The translations under genes and the position numbers were made by a program. Source: Oceanospirillum maris DSM 6286 (GTDB taxonomy: Bacteria; Pseudomonadota; Gammaproteobacteria; Pseudomonadales; Halomonadaceae). Taken from it: a stretch of DNA of 64,000 nucleotides. The stretch lies in NCBI RefSeq assembly GCF_000422865.1, contig NZ_AUGW01000012.1:122782-186781 (forward strand), written 5' to 3'. Every line of letters starts with the position of its first letter. Position 1 is the first letter of the stretch. Positions 63,764 to 64,000 of this stretch are shown one piece after another. The notes beneath the pieces are model-generated. The model did no database searches, was not told the DNA's origin, and saw only the letters and a program-made list of their open reading frames with translations.

Positions 63764-63775
63764 AAAAATATAACG

Positions 63776-64000
63776 AGCCTGTAGGAAAACCTGTTTTCAG
63801 CCAGCTTTCCCTACCAACAGCTCGTTTTCTGTTGTTTATTTCCGGTTGCCGGTTTTTGTCAGCCATCATTTGTTTATTCTGTGTTTTCCAGCCTTTTAGG
63901 CTTTGGTTGTCTGTAAGCCAAGTATCGTGCTGCTTTCAGTGCCTGTTTAAGGCTGTATTCACTCTGTTTTACTGGCTGAGATGCCCGTATTTTGCCAGTT
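63776..64000 (-). mobile_element. Left end of a further IS copy, running off the window
   Basis: Starts with AGCCTGTAGGAAAACCTG after AACG (63772-63775). It aligns throughout with the left 225 bp of the IS at 62616, including the end of the transposase frame around TGGCTGAGATGCCCGTATTT. It is roughly 80 percent similar by eye. It lies at the CGTT core just before the zincin-like gene. Whether it is full length is not visible. Confidence 0.8.

Larger units (their letters stand above)
60094..63775 (-). other. Integron gene-cassette array (distal part)
   Basis: Four leftward genes without own promoters, each followed by an attC-like palindrome whose outer cores are AAC and GTT: zincin-like protein, SDR, HExxH peptidase, GNAT. 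Start codons lie 10-35 bp from the preceding GTT core, and stop codons touch or lie within a few bases of the following AAC core, as in compact cassettes. No integrase or attI is in the window; orientation places them beyond 64000. Two attC sites are split by transposable elements. Confidence 0.7.

Overview
The window looks like the chromosome of a marine or aquatic gammaproteobacterium, probably near Oceanospirillales/Pseudomonadales. The evidence is the gacA-uvrC-pgsA-tRNA(Gly,Cys,Leu) block, an eight-gene chemosensory operon in the order of the Pseudomonas Che2 (F7-type) cluster, a six-gene Mrp antiporter operon with fused MrpA-MrpB, TAXI-TRAP transport, and a Slt70-type transglycosylase. 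No rRNA, CRISPR array or replication origin was seen. The taxon is inferred from gene order and protein character only.

Layout: (1) 1-3.5 kb, an ABC importer operon (permease cut by the window edge, an alkaline-phosphatase-fold hydrolase, a periplasmic binding protein) divergent from a GntR/UTRA regulator, with a matching CTAG-centred dyad against each ribosome binding site. (2) 3.6-10.1 kb, ccoG, a MocR-type regulator, a family-3 binding protein and a very long AraC-type regulator. (3) 10.2-18.9 kb, a TAXI-TRAP transporter operon with a UspA protein, flanked by a response regulator, a histidine kinase and a second, orphan TAXI binding protein. (4) 18.9-31.5 kb, an unusual HicA-like/coiled-coil protein, the tRNA operon with promoter and terminator, pgsA, uvrC, gacA, a TyrR-like regulator, msrA, ychJ, a cytochrome c', a degenerate HD-GYP protein, a cNMP-binding protein, and a PP2C phosphatase with a STAS partner. 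(5) 31.5-49.9 kb, the che operon (MCP, cheY, cheA, cheW, PAS-MCP, cheR, cheD, cheB, running straight into STAS and the phosphatase) and two very large membrane sensors (CHASE-PAS-GGDEF-EAL and a multi-PAS/GAF hybrid kinase). (6) 50.2-56.2 kb, the Mrp Na+/H+ antiporter operon. (7) 56.3-59.5 kb, a FabH-like ketosynthase convergent with slt.

(8) The last 4 kb (about 59.9-64.0 kb) differ from the rest. They are best read as the distal part of an integron gene-cassette array transcribed leftwards: short promoterless genes (a zincin-like protein, an SDR oxidoreductase, a HExxH peptidase, a GNAT acetyltransferase), each followed by an attC-like imperfect palindrome with AAC...GTT cores. Four copies of one transposable family (a truncated remnant, a 165-bp MITE, an internally deleted copy and a copy running off the window) all sit at the CGTT core of these attC sites, and AACG flanks the elements. 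I consider this the most interesting signal in the window. No integrase gene is visible; cassette orientation predicts it beyond the right edge.

A second point is an in-frame TGA in the STAS gene next to the phosphatase. The reading frame continues beyond it for 17 more codons that look like the missing end of the domain.
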